64,000 nucleotides of DNA from NCBI RefSeq assembly GCF_016741875.1, contig NZ_JAERRF010000004.1:429084-493083 (forward strand). Reading direction: 5' to 3'. This document shows, in pieces, positions 55,339 to 64,000 of this stretch. Each line of letters starts with the position of its first letter. Positions within the stretch are counted from its first letter, which is position 1. Both the position numbers and the translations under genes were made by a program. The DNA comes from Streptomyces coffeae (GTDB taxonomy: Bacteria; Actinomycetota; Actinomycetes; Streptomycetales; Streptomycetaceae). Under the pieces are notes generated by a model. It made no database searches. It was not told the origin of the DNA and saw only the letters and a program-made list of their open reading frames with translations.

Positions 55339-57792
55339 TCAGCGGCGCCCCCGGCTCCCGTTCCGCGGTGCGTGGCCGCGTACCCGCACCGGATGGCCCA
55401 CCTCGGCCCCGTCCTCCCGCTCCACGCGCACCTCGCCCGCGCGCAGCCGGGTGGAGAACCGCACCACCTCGGTCTTCTCCCAGCCATCGCCCCGGTCCTC
55501 GACCAGCACCCCGCCACCGCCCTTGCGCCCCGGACACGGTGTCCACACCTCCAGCTCCACCCCGCCGTCGGCACCCGCCACCGGCACCACGGAGCCCGCC
55601 CGCGCCAGCACCGGGATCCGCGACAGCGGGGCGTCCAGCACCGCCCGGCCCGGCCCCTCGTACGCCACCCCGGTCACCGTGTCGTACCAGCGGCCGCGCG
55701 GCAGCCGCACCGTACGCTGCTCCGCACCCTCCTCCAGCACCGGCGCCACCAGCAGTGCGTCGCCCAGCAGAAAGGCGTCCTCACAGTCGCGCAGCGCACG
55801 GTCCTTGGGCGTGCGCCACCACACCGGCCGCACATAGGGCGCACCGGTACGTCCCGCCAGCTGGGCGAGGGTCAGGAAGTACGGGTGCAGCCGCTGCCGT
55901 TCACGCAGCGCCGCCGCCGCGAACCGAAGGACCCGCGGCCCGAACTCCCATGGCTCCCGGCGCCCCGCCGAAAGGGCCGAATGCGTGCGGAACAGCGGCA
56001 GATACGCGCCCAGCTGGAACCAGCGCAGATACAGCTCGGGCGACGGGGAGCCGGTGAACCCGCCGATGTCCGGCCCCGAGTACGGCACACCCGACAGACC
56101 GAGCCCCAGCACCAGGGCCAGCGAGGCACGCAGCCCCGGCCAGCCGGTGGCCACGTCCCCCGACCAGCTGCCCCCGTAGCGCTGCAATCCCGCCCAGCCG
56201 GAGCGCGAGAAGAGGAACGGCCGCTCCTCCGGCCGCAGTTCGCGCAGACCCTCATAACCGGCCCGCGCCATCGTCAGACCGTAGACGTTGTGCGCCTCCC
56301 GGTGGTCGCCACCGCGGCCCTCCAGCGTGTGCCGGGCCGAGCGCGGCAGTGTCGTCCCGCCGAAGGCGCCGAACGACACCGGCTCGTTCATGTCGTGCCA
56401 CACCCCGGAGAAGCCCTGCGCCAGCCGTTCCGCGTACAGCGCGCCCCACCACTTGCGCACCCGCGGATCGGTGAAGTCCGGGAACACCGACTCACCCGGC
56501 CACACCTCGCCGCGCACCTCCAGGCCCAGGGCGTCGCGTACGAACACATCGGCCGCCGAGCCGCTGTCGTACACCGCGTCACCCGGCTCCGCCTTCACCG
56601 CCGGATCGACGATCGACACCAGCCGTACGCCCTCGCCCCGCAGCTCGGTGGCGAGACCGGGCAGATCGGGGAAGCGCTCGGTGTCCACCGTGAACACCCG
56701 GTTCCCCGCGTAGTGGTCGATGTCCAGATGCAGCGCGGACAGCGGCAGCCCGCGCTCCCGGTAGCCGGCCACCACCCGGCGCACCTCGTCCGCGTTGCCG
56801 AAGCCCCACCGGGCGTGGTGATGGCCGAGCGCCCAGGCGGGCGGGACCGCCGGGGTGCCGGTCAGCGACGCCCAGCTGTGCATCACCCGCGCCGGGGTGC
56901 CCACGATCACCCAGTAGCGCAGCGGGCCGCCCTCCATCCGCGTCCAGCAGCCGCCCGGACGGTCATGGCCGGAACCCTCGCCCTCCTCGCCCTCCCGCAG
57001 GGTGACCGAGCCGTCCCACGAGTTGTCGTGGAACACCAGATGGGTGCCCGCGTCCGCCACCACCAGCTGCACCGGCACGGTGAGCGAGAGCGGATCGTCA
57101 CCCGGCCGGAAGGCGCCCCCCGGGTCGGTGTTCCACAGCCGGTACCGGCCGTCCCGCAGCCGTGGCCCCGACGACCGCCCGCCGAGCCCGAAGAACCGGG
57201 CGTCCGCCGCCACCTCGGACCGCTGCTGCCAGCGGGCGCCCACGCCGGCCGGCCGCTCCCCGTCCGGCCCGTGCCCGTCCCGCTCCTCCGGTGCCGATCC
57301 GGCCACCGCGGCGGCCGGTTCCCACCAGCGCGGCGGAAGATCGCGGCGGAGCATCACGCCGCCCGGCGTCCGCACCTCCACCGCGCCCAGCCGGGAGACC
57401 GCCACCGTGACCCGCTCGGACACCACCCGCCAGCCGCCGACCGTGTCCGGCTCGAGCACCGCCCGGTCATCCACCTCCGGGCAGCCCCGGACCAGCGCGT
57501 ACGACGGCTCCGGCGCCGCCCCGTCCCAGCCGCAGAACACCGCGCCGCCCGTCGTCACCCGCACCCGCAGCGACGACCGCGCGAACCGCACCACGCCGCC
57601 GCCGGGCTGCGGATCCGCCCCGGTCACCACACCCGGCACCCGGGCCAGCTCCGGGCCCCGCCGCGGCAGCCCCACCGCGTCCGAACGCCGCCGCTGCCAC
57701 GCCGCCCGCAGCGACCGCAGCCCCCGCGCCGTACCGACCGCCTTCACCGACCGCACCAGCTTCCCCGACCGCACCAGGTCACGCGCATCCAT
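55339..57792 (-). CDS. Glycoside hydrolase family 31 (alpha-glucosidase/alpha-xylosidase type)
   Basis: 817 residues from ATG 57792 (GGTGAG upstream). The GH31 nucleophile is D467 in FSGVWHDMNEP, and the acid/base is D546 in GGSWSGDVATGW. Other GH31 blocks are ALGHHHARWGFGNADEVRRV, LHLDIDHYAGNRVFTVD and GPDIGGFTGSPSPELYLRW. There is no clear signal peptide, so it is probably intracellular. Substrate not readable; alpha-glucosides are the commonest. Confidence 0.92.
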   Translation of the reverse strand: MDARDLVRSGKLVRSVKAVGTARGLRSLRAAWQRRRSDAVGLPRRGPELARVPGVVTGADPQPGGGVVRFARSSLRVRVTTGGAVFCGWDGAAPEPSYALVRGCPEVDDRAVLEPDTVGGWRVVSERVTVAVSRLGAVEVRTPGGVMLRRDLPPRWWEPAAAVAGSAPEERDGHGPDGERPAGVGARWQQRSEVAADARFFGLGGRSSGPRLRDGRYRLWNTDPGGAFRPGDDPLSLTVPVQLVVADAGTHLVFHDNSWDGSVTLREGEEGEGSGHDRPGGCWTRMEGGPLRYWVIVGTPARVMHSWASLTGTPAVPPAWALGHHHARWGFGNADEVRRVVAGYRERGLPLSALHLDIDHYAGNRVFTVDTERFPDLPGLATELRGEGVRLVSIVDPAVKAEPGDAVYDSGSAADVFVRDALGLEVRGEVWPGESVFPDFTDPRVRKWWGALYAERLAQGFSGVWHDMNEPVSFGAFGGTTLPRSARHTLEGRGGDHREAHNVYGLTMARAGYEGLRELRPEERPFLFSRSGWAGLQRYGGSWSGDVATGWPGLRASLALVLGLGLSGVPYSGPDIGGFTGSPSPELYLRWFQLGAYLPLFRTHSALSAGRREPWEFGPRVLRFAAAALRERQRLHPYFLTLAQLAGRTGAPYVRPVWWRTPKDRALRDCEDAFLLGDALLVAPVLEEGAEQRTVRLPRGRWYDTVTGVAYEGPGRAVLDAPLSRIPVLARAGSVVPVAGADGGVELEVWTPCPGRKGGGGVLVEDRGDGWEKTEVVRFSTRLRAGEVRVEREDGAEVGHPVRVRGHAPRNGSRGRR

Positions 57793-58099
57793 ACTGCTCA
57801 CCCTGCCACTGACGGAGCCGGTGCAGACCACAGTTCAGCTGCCGTTCACCGTGGTCCGGCCACACTCCTTCCCGGCCGGATGTGGAGTGGCGCCCCTGGT
57901 GCGGGGATCGATCACATGGCATCGTCCTGCACGGACACCGACGAGCCGACCCAGACCGCACAGAGCGCACACACCGTACACACCGCCTGCACGCATCAGT
58001 CCGGACGAGACCAGACCAGACCGCCACGACGCCGTCGCACAGTTGACGTGGACGACGTGGGCAGCGTGGCCCACGCCGACAGCCCGGGAGCCGACACAC

Positions 58100-60118
58100 A
58101 TGAACACCTCAGCGCACTCCGACCCCCTGCCCAGGCCCCTGTGGCAGCCCGGAGCGGACCGGGTCGCCCGGTCCCAGCTGACCCGCTTCCACACCTGGGC
58201 CGCCGAGCGGCACGGCGCGCCCGCCGCGACCCCGGACGACCCGGCCCCGAGCTACGCCACGCTGCACCGCTGGTCCGTGGCGGAGCTGGAGACCTTCTGG
58301 GCGGCCGTCGCCGAGTGGTTCGAGGTGCGCTTCACCACCCCGTACGAGACAGTGCTCGCGGACCCCGCCATGCCCGGCGCCCGCTGGTTCCCCGGCGCCA
58401 CCCTCAACTACGCCGAGCACGCGCTGCGCGCGGGGGAGGACCCGGCCCGCGCCGACGCCCCCGCTCTCCTCCACGTCGACGAGACGCAGGAGGTCACCCC
58501 CGTCACCTGGGCGGAGCTCCGCGGCCAGGTCGGCGCGGTCGCCGCCGAGCTGCGCCGCCTGGGCGTTCGCCCCGGTGACCGGGTCAGCGGCTATGTCCCC
58601 AACATCCCCCAGGCCACGATCGCCCTCCTCGCCACCGCCGCCGTCGGAGCCGTATGGACCTCCTGCGCCCCCGACTTCGGCGCTCGCAGCGTCCTGGACC
58701 GCTTCCAGCAGGTCGAGCCGGTGGTCCTGTTCACGGTCGACGGCTACCGCTACGGCGGCAAGACGCACGACCGCGCCGAGACCGTCGCCGAGTTGCGCCG
58801 CGAGCTGCCCACCCTGCGCGCCGTCGTGCACATCCCGCTGCTGGGCACCCCGGCCCCGGAGGGCGCGCTCGACTGGGAGGCGGTGGTGAGCGAAGCGGTC
58901 GAGCCGGTCTTCGCACCGCTGCCCTTCGACCATCCGCTGTGGGTGCTCTACTCCTCCGGCACCACCGGACTGCCCAAGGCGATCGTGCAGTCCCAGGGCG
59001 GCATCCTGCTGGAGCACCTCAAGCAAGTGGGCCTGCACTGCGATCTCGGGCCCGCCGACCGCTTCTTCTGGTACACCTCCACCGGCTGGATGATGTGGAA
59101 CTTCCTGGTGTCCGGCCTGCTGGTGGGCGCCACGGTGGTCCTCTACGACGGCAGCCCCGGCTACCCGGACACCGCCGCCCAGTGGCGGGTGGCCGAGCGC
59201 ACCGGCACCACGCTCTACGGCACCTCCGCCGCGTACGTCATGGCCTGCCGCAAGGCCGGGGTCCACCCGGGCCGCGACTTCGACCTCTCCCGTGTGCAGT
59301 GCGTCGCCACCACCGGATCCCCGCTGCCGCCCGACGGTTTCCGCTGGATCCACGACGAGGTGGCGGAGGACATGTGGATCGCCTCGGTCAGCGGTGGCAC
59401 CGATGTGTGCAGCTGCTTCGCCGGGGCCGTACCCACCCTCCCGGTGTACATCGGTGAACTCCAGGCCCCGGGCCTGGGCACCGACCTCCAGGCGTGGGAC
59501 GCGCAGGGCAAGCCGGTGGTCGACGAGGTCGGCGAGCTGATCGTTGCCCAGCCCATGCCGTCGATGCCGGTGCGCTTCTGGAACGACCCCGACGGCAGCC
59601 GCTACCGCGACAGTTACTTCGAGATGTTCCCCGGCGCCTGGCGCCACGGCGACTGGATCACCCTCACCGACCGCGGCACCGTGGTCATCCACGGCCGCTC
59701 GGACTCCACGCTCAACCGGCAGGGCGTGCGGATGGGTTCGGCCGACATCTACGAGGCGGTGGAGCGGCTGCCCGAGATCCGCGAGTCTTTGGTGATCGGT
59801 GTCGAGCAGCCCGACGGCGGCTACTGGATGCCGCTGTTCGTCCATCTCGCGCCGGGCGCGACGCTGGACGAGGGGCTGCGCGACCGCATCAAGCGGACGA
59901 TCCGTGCGAACCTCTCCCCGCGCCATGTCCCCGACGAGATCATCGAGGTGCCGGGCGTACCGCACACCCTCACCGGCAAGCGCATCGAGGTCCCGGTCAA
60001 GCGCCTCCTCCAGGGCACCTCGATGGACAAGGCCGTCAACCCCGGCTCGGTGGACAACGCGGAACTGCTGTACTTCTACGAGCGGTTGGCCCGGGAGAAG
60101 CGGACACAGACCGGCTGA
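58100..60118 (+). CDS. Acetoacetyl-CoA synthetase (acetoacetate-CoA ligase)
   Basis: 672 residues from ATG 58100. An N-terminal ACAS extension (LHRWSVAELETFWAAVAEWF, FPGATLNYAEHAL) precedes the AMP-binding core: VLYSSGTTGLPKAIVQSQGG, FWYTSTGWMMWNFLVSGLLV, ASVSGGTDVCSCFAGAVPT, HGRSDSTLNRQGVRMGSADI. The C-terminal lysine is in TLTGKRIEVPVKRLL. It activates acetoacetate with ATP and CoA. Length and the C-terminal NPGSVDNAELLYFYERL favour acetoacetyl-CoA over acetyl-CoA synthetase. The 307-bp upstream gap shared with the divergent GH31 gene contains TTGACG near 58043 but no convincing promoter. Confidence 0.92.
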   Translation: MNTSAHSDPLPRPLWQPGADRVARSQLTRFHTWAAERHGAPAATPDDPAPSYATLHRWSVAELETFWAAVAEWFEVRFTTPYETVLADPAMPGARWFPGATLNYAEHALRAGEDPARADAPALLHVDETQEVTPVTWAELRGQVGAVAAELRRLGVRPGDRVSGYVPNIPQATIALLATAAVGAVWTSCAPDFGARSVLDRFQQVEPVVLFTVDGYRYGGKTHDRAETVAELRRELPTLRAVVHIPLLGTPAPEGALDWEAVVSEAVEPVFAPLPFDHPLWVLYSSGTTGLPKAIVQSQGGILLEHLKQVGLHCDLGPADRFFWYTSTGWMMWNFLVSGLLVGATVVLYDGSPGYPDTAAQWRVAERTGTTLYGTSAAYVMACRKAGVHPGRDFDLSRVQCVATTGSPLPPDGFRWIHDEVAEDMWIASVSGGTDVCSCFAGAVPTLPVYIGELQAPGLGTDLQAWDAQGKPVVDEVGELIVAQPMPSMPVRFWNDPDGSRYRDSYFEMFPGAWRHGDWITLTDRGTVVIHGRSDSTLNRQGVRMGSADIYEAVERLPEIRESLVIGVEQPDGGYWMPLFVHLAPGATLDEGLRDRIKRTIRANLSPRHVPDEIIEVPGVPHTLTGKRIEVPVKRLLQGTSMDKAVNPGSVDNAELLYFYERLAREKRTQTG

Positions 60119-60191
60119 CAGCCGCGATCCCGGCGGTCGGCCCGACGGGACAGGGGTGACGTACGGCGGTCAGGGGCGACGTACGGCGGAC

Positions 60192-61520
60192 CTATCCGCC
60201 GTACGTCGCCTGTGACTCACCCAGCACCGCCGCCAGATCCGCCGCCAGCGGCCCCGCGTCGGCGGCCGCCAGACCCGCGGTCGTGATCCGTACGCCCGGC
60301 GCGGACGCCAGCCGGAACCGGGCCCCCGCGGCCACCCACCAGCCGTGTGTCCGCAGTCCGTTGACCACGGCCGCCTCGTCCCGGACCGGCACCCACACAT
60401 TCATCCCGCTCGCCCCGTGCGCGGCGATCCCACGGGCCGACAGCTCGGTGAGCAGGGCCTCGCGCCGCAGCGCGCAGGCGGTGCGCGCGCCGTCGACCAG
60501 GGCCCGGGTCTCCGGGTCGGTCATCAGCCGGGTCACCGTCTCCTGGAGGACATGGCTGACCCAGCCCGAGGTCAGCAGCAGCCGTCCGTCGTGGCGTGCC
60601 AGCGTCGTCCGGTCGCAGGCGAGCGCGCCCCAGCGCAGATCGGTCCCCAGGTGCTTGGAGACCGTACGCACCTGGGCCCATCGCGCCAGCCCCCCGGTCG
60701 TGAGGCTGTGCAGCGGCACCCCGGCGATGTCCGCGGCGTGGTCGTCCTCGATGACCAGCACCTCGGGCGTGCCGTCCAGCACCTCCAGCAGCGCCGCCCG
60801 CCGCTCCTCCGTGAACCAGCCGCCGTACGGATTCTGCGAGCGCGGACTGCACACGACGGCGCGCACCCCCGACCGCAGCGCCGCCCGCAGCGCGTCGGGC
60901 CGGATCCCCTCGTCGTCCACCGCCACCGGCACGGTGCGCAGTCCCAAGGCCGGGACCAGATCGAGCAGATGGTGATAGCCGGGGTCCTCCATGGCCACCG
61001 CGTCACCGGGGGTGAGCTCGACCGACAGCAGCCGCGCGATGCAGTCCAGCGCGCCCTGGGCGAAGGTGATGTGCTCGCTCGGGACGCCGTCGCGCTCGTA
61101 CCAGCCGCCGGCCAGCTCTTCCAGTCCGGCCAGCCGGGGCCGGGCGCGGTGCGACCGGATGCCGGGGGAGAGCCGCGCGGACGGCAGCGCCGAGGGCAGG
61201 AACGCGGGATCGGGATGACCGCCCGCCAGATCGCGCACCCCGTCGGGCACCGGCGGCGGACGGCGTGAGGCGACCGCGGGGGCCTCGGCGATCACCGTGC
61301 CGCCCCGCCCGTGCGTCATCACGATCCCGCGGCGGCGCAGCTCCTTGTAGGTCGTCGCGACCGTGCCGGGACTGACGCCGAGCCGCTCGGCCAGGCGGCG
61401 CACCGGGGGCAGCGCGGTGCCGGGAACCAACGCCCCGTCCACGACGCCCTGTTCGATCGATGAGGCGATTCCCTTGGCCGTGGTGCCAGTGATCTCATAT
61501 TGTGTCGCCACAGAAAACAT
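60192..61520 (-). CDS. MocR-type regulator (GntR wHTH fused to aminotransferase fold)
   Basis: About 442 residues. The wHTH (IASSIEQGVVDGALVPGTAL, PPVRRLAERLGVSPGTVATT, YKELRRRGIVMTHGRGGTVI) is followed by a class-I aminotransferase domain, with the PLP lysine in VRTVSKHLGTDLRWG and NPYGGWFTEERR. The start is uncertain: ATG 61520 is used, and GTG 61511 is also possible. Neither has a ribosome site, so the message may be leaderless. It is divergent from an MFS transporter and probably controls it. Confidence 0.87.
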   Translation of the reverse strand: MFSVATQYEITGTTAKGIASSIEQGVVDGALVPGTALPPVRRLAERLGVSPGTVATTYKELRRRGIVMTHGRGGTVIAEAPAVASRRPPPVPDGVRDLAGGHPDPAFLPSALPSARLSPGIRSHRARPRLAGLEELAGGWYERDGVPSEHITFAQGALDCIARLLSVELTPGDAVAMEDPGYHHLLDLVPALGLRTVPVAVDDEGIRPDALRAALRSGVRAVVCSPRSQNPYGGWFTEERRAALLEVLDGTPEVLVIEDDHAADIAGVPLHSLTTGGLARWAQVRTVSKHLGTDLRWGALACDRTTLARHDGRLLLTSGWVSHVLQETVTRLMTDPETRALVDGARTACALRREALLTELSARGIAAHGASGMNVWVPVRDEAAVVNGLRTHGWWVAAGARFRLASAPGVRITTAGLAAADAGPLAADLAAVLGESQATYGG

Positions 61521-61522
61521 TC

Positions 61523-61556
61523 TGTACCGATACAAAAACTCGTGTCAACTCGTGTC
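61523..61556. promoter_or_regulatory. Candidate MocR binding region
   Basis: TGTACCGATACA (61523-61534, TGTA-N4-TACA) is followed at once by two direct copies of AACTCGTGTC (61537-61546 and 61547-61556). Direct repeats are usual for MocR regulators. The block lies between the MocR start and the MFS start (61598). Confidence 0.5.
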
Positions 61557-61597
61557 ACCGCGTGACCACGGGTCAACTCGCTTCAGGGGGAAACCAG

Positions 61598-62923
61598 GTG
61601 AGCAAGCCATGGAGGCGCACCACACCCGCCGAGCGCATCCCGCTCGGCAAGCGCATCCCCGGCGGCCGGGACGGCCGCCGGATGCTGGTCGTCAGCTTCG
61701 TCGACCGGGTCGGCTCGGGACTGTGGGGTGCCACCGCCGCCCTCTACTTCACCTACGCCGCCGGGCTCACCACCGCCGAAATCGGCCTGCTGCTCGGCGT
61801 GTCCGGCGCCGTCGGTATCGCGGGACCGCCCCTCGGCGGCGCGCTCGCCGACCGCGTCCCGCTGCGCCCGCTGCTGATCGCCGTCCAACTGGTGCGCGCC
61901 GTCGCCTCGCTGGCCCTCCTCACCACCACCGATCTGCGCCTGCTGCTCGCCATCGCCTCCCTGGGCAGCGTCGGTGACCGCGCCTCCGCCGTCCTCACCA
62001 AGCTCTACGCGACCCGTGTCGCGGGCCCCGACCGCGCCCGCTACCAGGCCATCAACCGCACCGCCTCCAACACCGGCTGGGCCGTCGGCGGACTCATCGC
62101 GGCCGCGGCGCTCACCGGCGGCTCCCTCGCCGTCTACCGCTGGCTCCTCATCGGCGACGCCCTCTCCTTCGTCGCCTCCGCCCTGATCACCCTCGGCTGC
62201 GCCGAACCGCCCTCGGCCACACGCGTCGTGGCCTCGTCCCATCCCCGGGGTGAAGGGACCAAGCACCAGACGCCGCGGCGGACCGCACCCGCCGCCGCGC
62301 CCCCCAACCCCTGGCGCGACCGCGGGTATCTCACCTTCACCGCCACCGAGGCCGTCCTCTTCCTCGACGACTCCGTCTTCAAGATCGGCCTGCCGCTGTG
62401 GGCCGCGACCGCCACCCATGCACCGCATGAGCTGGTGCCCCTGCTGCTCGTCCTCAACAACGTGCTCGTGGTGCTCTTCCAGGTCCCGCTGGCGCGGTTC
62501 GGGGCCACCCCGCACACCGCCCGCGCCACACTGGGGCCGCTGGCGGGCGCCTTCCTCCTCGGCGGCGCCGCGCTGGCCGCCTCGACCGTCGGCGCGACCT
62601 GGCTCGCGGTCGCCGCGCTGGTGCTCGCCGCGACCGCCTTCACCGTCGCGGAGATGCTGCACGCCACCATCTCCTGGGAGCTGTCCGTCGCCCTCGCCCC
62701 GCCCAGCGCACAGGGCGCCTACCTCGGAGTGCACGGTCTGGCCCAGGCCGTGCAGCGCAGCGTGGGCCCCTTCGCGGTGACCGCCGCGATCGCCGCGGGC
62801 CCCCTCGGCTGGCTCGGCTTCGGCGCCGGGCTGGCCGCGATGTGCGGCGCCCAGCGGCACCTGGTCCGCGACCGCGGCGACGGAGCGTTGTCAGTGGCCC
62901 CGGTTACGGTGAGTGAGCATTGA
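61598..62923 (+). CDS. MFS transporter
   Basis: 441 residues from GTG 61598 (CAGGGGGAAACCAG). About 12 membrane segments with the MFS motif in VGIAGPPLGGALADRVPLRP. A ~35-residue Pro/Arg-rich cytoplasmic loop lies mid-protein (RGEGTKHQTPRRTAPAAAPP). It is probably an efflux carrier controlled by the divergent MocR; the substrate is unknown. Confidence 0.87.
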   Translation: MSKPWRRTTPAERIPLGKRIPGGRDGRRMLVVSFVDRVGSGLWGATAALYFTYAAGLTTAEIGLLLGVSGAVGIAGPPLGGALADRVPLRPLLIAVQLVRAVASLALLTTTDLRLLLAIASLGSVGDRASAVLTKLYATRVAGPDRARYQAINRTASNTGWAVGGLIAAAALTGGSLAVYRWLLIGDALSFVASALITLGCAEPPSATRVVASSHPRGEGTKHQTPRRTAPAAAPPNPWRDRGYLTFTATEAVLFLDDSVFKIGLPLWAATATHAPHELVPLLLVLNNVLVVLFQVPLARFGATPHTARATLGPLAGAFLLGGAALAASTVGATWLAVAALVLAATAFTVAEMLHATISWELSVALAPPSAQGAYLGVHGLAQAVQRSVGPFAVTAAIAAGPLGWLGFGAGLAAMCGAQRHLVRDRGDGALSVAPVTVSEH

Positions 62924-62946
62924 CCCACGGGCGCTGAGGGGGAGTC

Positions 62947-63900
62947 ATGGCGCACACCAGGCACGGCGGCAGGAAGCGGAGCGGACGGGGCAGGCACCGG
63001 GCCGGGCCCGGCGGCGGCCGGGGGAGGACGAAGCGGCTCACCGCGCGGCGGGCGCTGCGGAGAGAAGTGCCCAGCACCGTGGCGCTGTTGGCGGACGAGC
63101 GGGACTTCACGGCCATGCGGCGCTATGCGTCGTTCACGTTCGACGACCACCCCCACTATGTGCGGCAGATGGAGGGGCTGCTGCGCGCGCTCGCCGCGCA
63201 GGGCGTACACACGGCGGTCGCCCTCTTCGATCCGGATGGCTACGCGGAGTTCTGCGCGGATGCCCGGCTCGACCCCGACACCCCGGCCGCCCGCACCCGT
63301 TACACGGCGGAGACGGCGGCCGCGGGCGGCACCGTGACCTACGACGGACAGCCGATGGACCGTCTGGTGCCGCGCCTGATCGGCGCGGCCGAGGAGCGAG
63401 CCACCCTGGAGTACGCCACGGCCCTGCTCTCCCGGGCGGGCGCCGGTGACGGCATCGCCGGCGCGGCGGCCGAGCGGGCCGCCGCCGCGCTGCGCGCGGT
63501 GCTGGAGGCGGCGGGGCTCGGTGTGCACCATCTGGTGTGCAGCGTCCCGGCGGGCGGCACCTCGCTGGTCGCGGTGGTGCACGCCGAGGCGCGGGGAGAG
63601 CGCCCGGCGCGCGCGGCCGAGCCCGGCGCTCAGGTCTTCCGCACCGTGCTGGCCTGCGGCATCGCCACCCGGAGCCCGGGGGGCATCGTGCTGCGCAGCT
63701 CACTGCCCGGGGCGCGGGACCGGGTGCGCGGCTGGGCGCTGCACGACGGCTGGCTCCGGCCGCTGAGCGAGGCGGAGGTGTTCACCGCGTACTGCACCGA
63801 CGCGGAGACCGGCGAGCCGATCCCACCGGAGCACGGTGTCGAGTACCGGGCGGGCATCCCGCTCACCCGGCCCGAGGACACCCGGCTCGAGGAGGGGTGA
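62947..63900 (+). CDS. Hypothetical Streptomyces protein
   Basis: 317 residues, ATG 62947 after GAGGGGGAG. The first ~40 residues are very basic (RKRSGRGRHRAGPGGGRGRT). The remainder is a soluble alpha/beta protein with REVPSTVALLADERDFTAMR, YASFTFDDHPHYVRQMEGLL, GVHTAVALFDPDGYAEFCAD and LVCSVPAGGTSLVAVVHAEA. No membrane segment or catalytic motif that I recognise. It lies 23 bp after the MFS gene, so it is probably co-transcribed. Confidence 0.7.
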   Translation: MAHTRHGGRKRSGRGRHRAGPGGGRGRTKRLTARRALRREVPSTVALLADERDFTAMRRYASFTFDDHPHYVRQMEGLLRALAAQGVHTAVALFDPDGYAEFCADARLDPDTPAARTRYTAETAAAGGTVTYDGQPMDRLVPRLIGAAEERATLEYATALLSRAGAGDGIAGAAAERAAAALRAVLEAAGLGVHHLVCSVPAGGTSLVAVVHAEARGERPARAAEPGAQVFRTVLACGIATRSPGGIVLRSSLPGARDRVRGWALHDGWLRPLSEAEVFTAYCTDAETGEPIPPEHGVEYRAGIPLTRPEDTRLEEG

Positions 63901-63910
63901 TCACAACACC

Positions 63911-63953
63911 GGGCCCGTTCTCCGCCGCGATCGCCGCGGCGGGGAACGGACCC
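63911..63953. terminator. 19-bp imperfect hairpin after the hypothetical gene
   Basis: GGGCCCGTTCTCCGCCGCG pairs with CGCGGCGGGGAACGGACCC (one C-A mismatch and one G-U pair) around ATCGC. It lies 10 bp after the stop at 63900. Beyond it, to the window end, I see no gene. Confidence 0.8.
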
Positions 63954-64000
63954 TGGTGACACCCGGGTTGCACAGCCCTCCGGCTCATTCGCCGGACAGT

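Overview
The window is high-GC actinobacterial DNA, almost certainly a Streptomyces chromosome. Supporting signs are the very strong G/C third-position bias, frequent GTG starts and 4-bp ATGA/GTGA gene overlaps, a WhiB-like protein, an NsdB-type developmental repressor, a complete conservon (cvnA-D), a mycothiol-dependent formaldehyde dehydrogenase, a MocR regulator and a familiar Streptomyces intergenic repeat. I see no rRNA, tRNA, CRISPR array, complete insertion sequence or integrase.

Layout. 0-7.8 kb: a Tat-exported cell-wall enzyme cut by the left edge, an APH-fold kinase, NsdB, a PAS/SpoIIE phosphatase and a HEAT-repeat protein, followed by about 1 kb of non-coding DNA with degenerate repeats. 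7.8-15.5 kb: a tightly coupled operon of two glycosyltransferases, an SGNH hydrolase, a fused HyuA/HyuB 5-oxoprolinase-type ATPase and perhaps a 44-residue peptide. 15.8-22 kb: a WhiB-like protein, then a pyroglutamate (5-oxoproline) island: pxpA-pxpB-pxpC, a divergent FadR-type regulator, a DUF969/DUF979 membrane pair and pyroglutamyl peptidase. Two promoters of the same TTGTCG-N18-TANCNT layout, each with the same operator in its spacer, tie the island together. 22.1-30.2 kb: a three-gene MukBEF/JetABC-like SMC operon with no JetD nuclease gene; its SMC is unusually long and has Asn where the Walker B glutamate is expected. 30.3-32.6 kb: a lower-GC accessory insert beside a broken Ig-like gene, holding very small overlapping genes and two copies of a structured RNA-like repeat.

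32.6-44.9 kb: a choline/glycine-betaine degradation locus. One leftward operon encodes MscR, a dimethylglycine-oxidase-like enzyme, a Rieske oxygenase of the quaternary-ammonium type, an aldehyde dehydrogenase, an APC permease and a GMC oxidoreductase. An IclR regulator and a divergent Rieske ferredoxin plus FAD reductase pair complete it. Together these can take choline through betaine aldehyde, betaine and dimethylglycine to sarcosine, with MscR removing the formaldehyde. 44.8-49.9 kb: a small membrane protein and a conservon (sensor kinase, roadblock, DUF742, GTPase). 50-64 kb: glpF-glpK, a thiolase/DUF35 pair, a VanX-type dipeptidase, a GH31 glycosidase, acetoacetyl-CoA synthetase, a divergent MocR/MFS pair and a hypothetical protein.

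All functional calls come from reading sequence and recalled family features; no database search was run. The SMC operon, the paired-operator pyroglutamate island and the repeated RNA-like element are the parts most worth following up.
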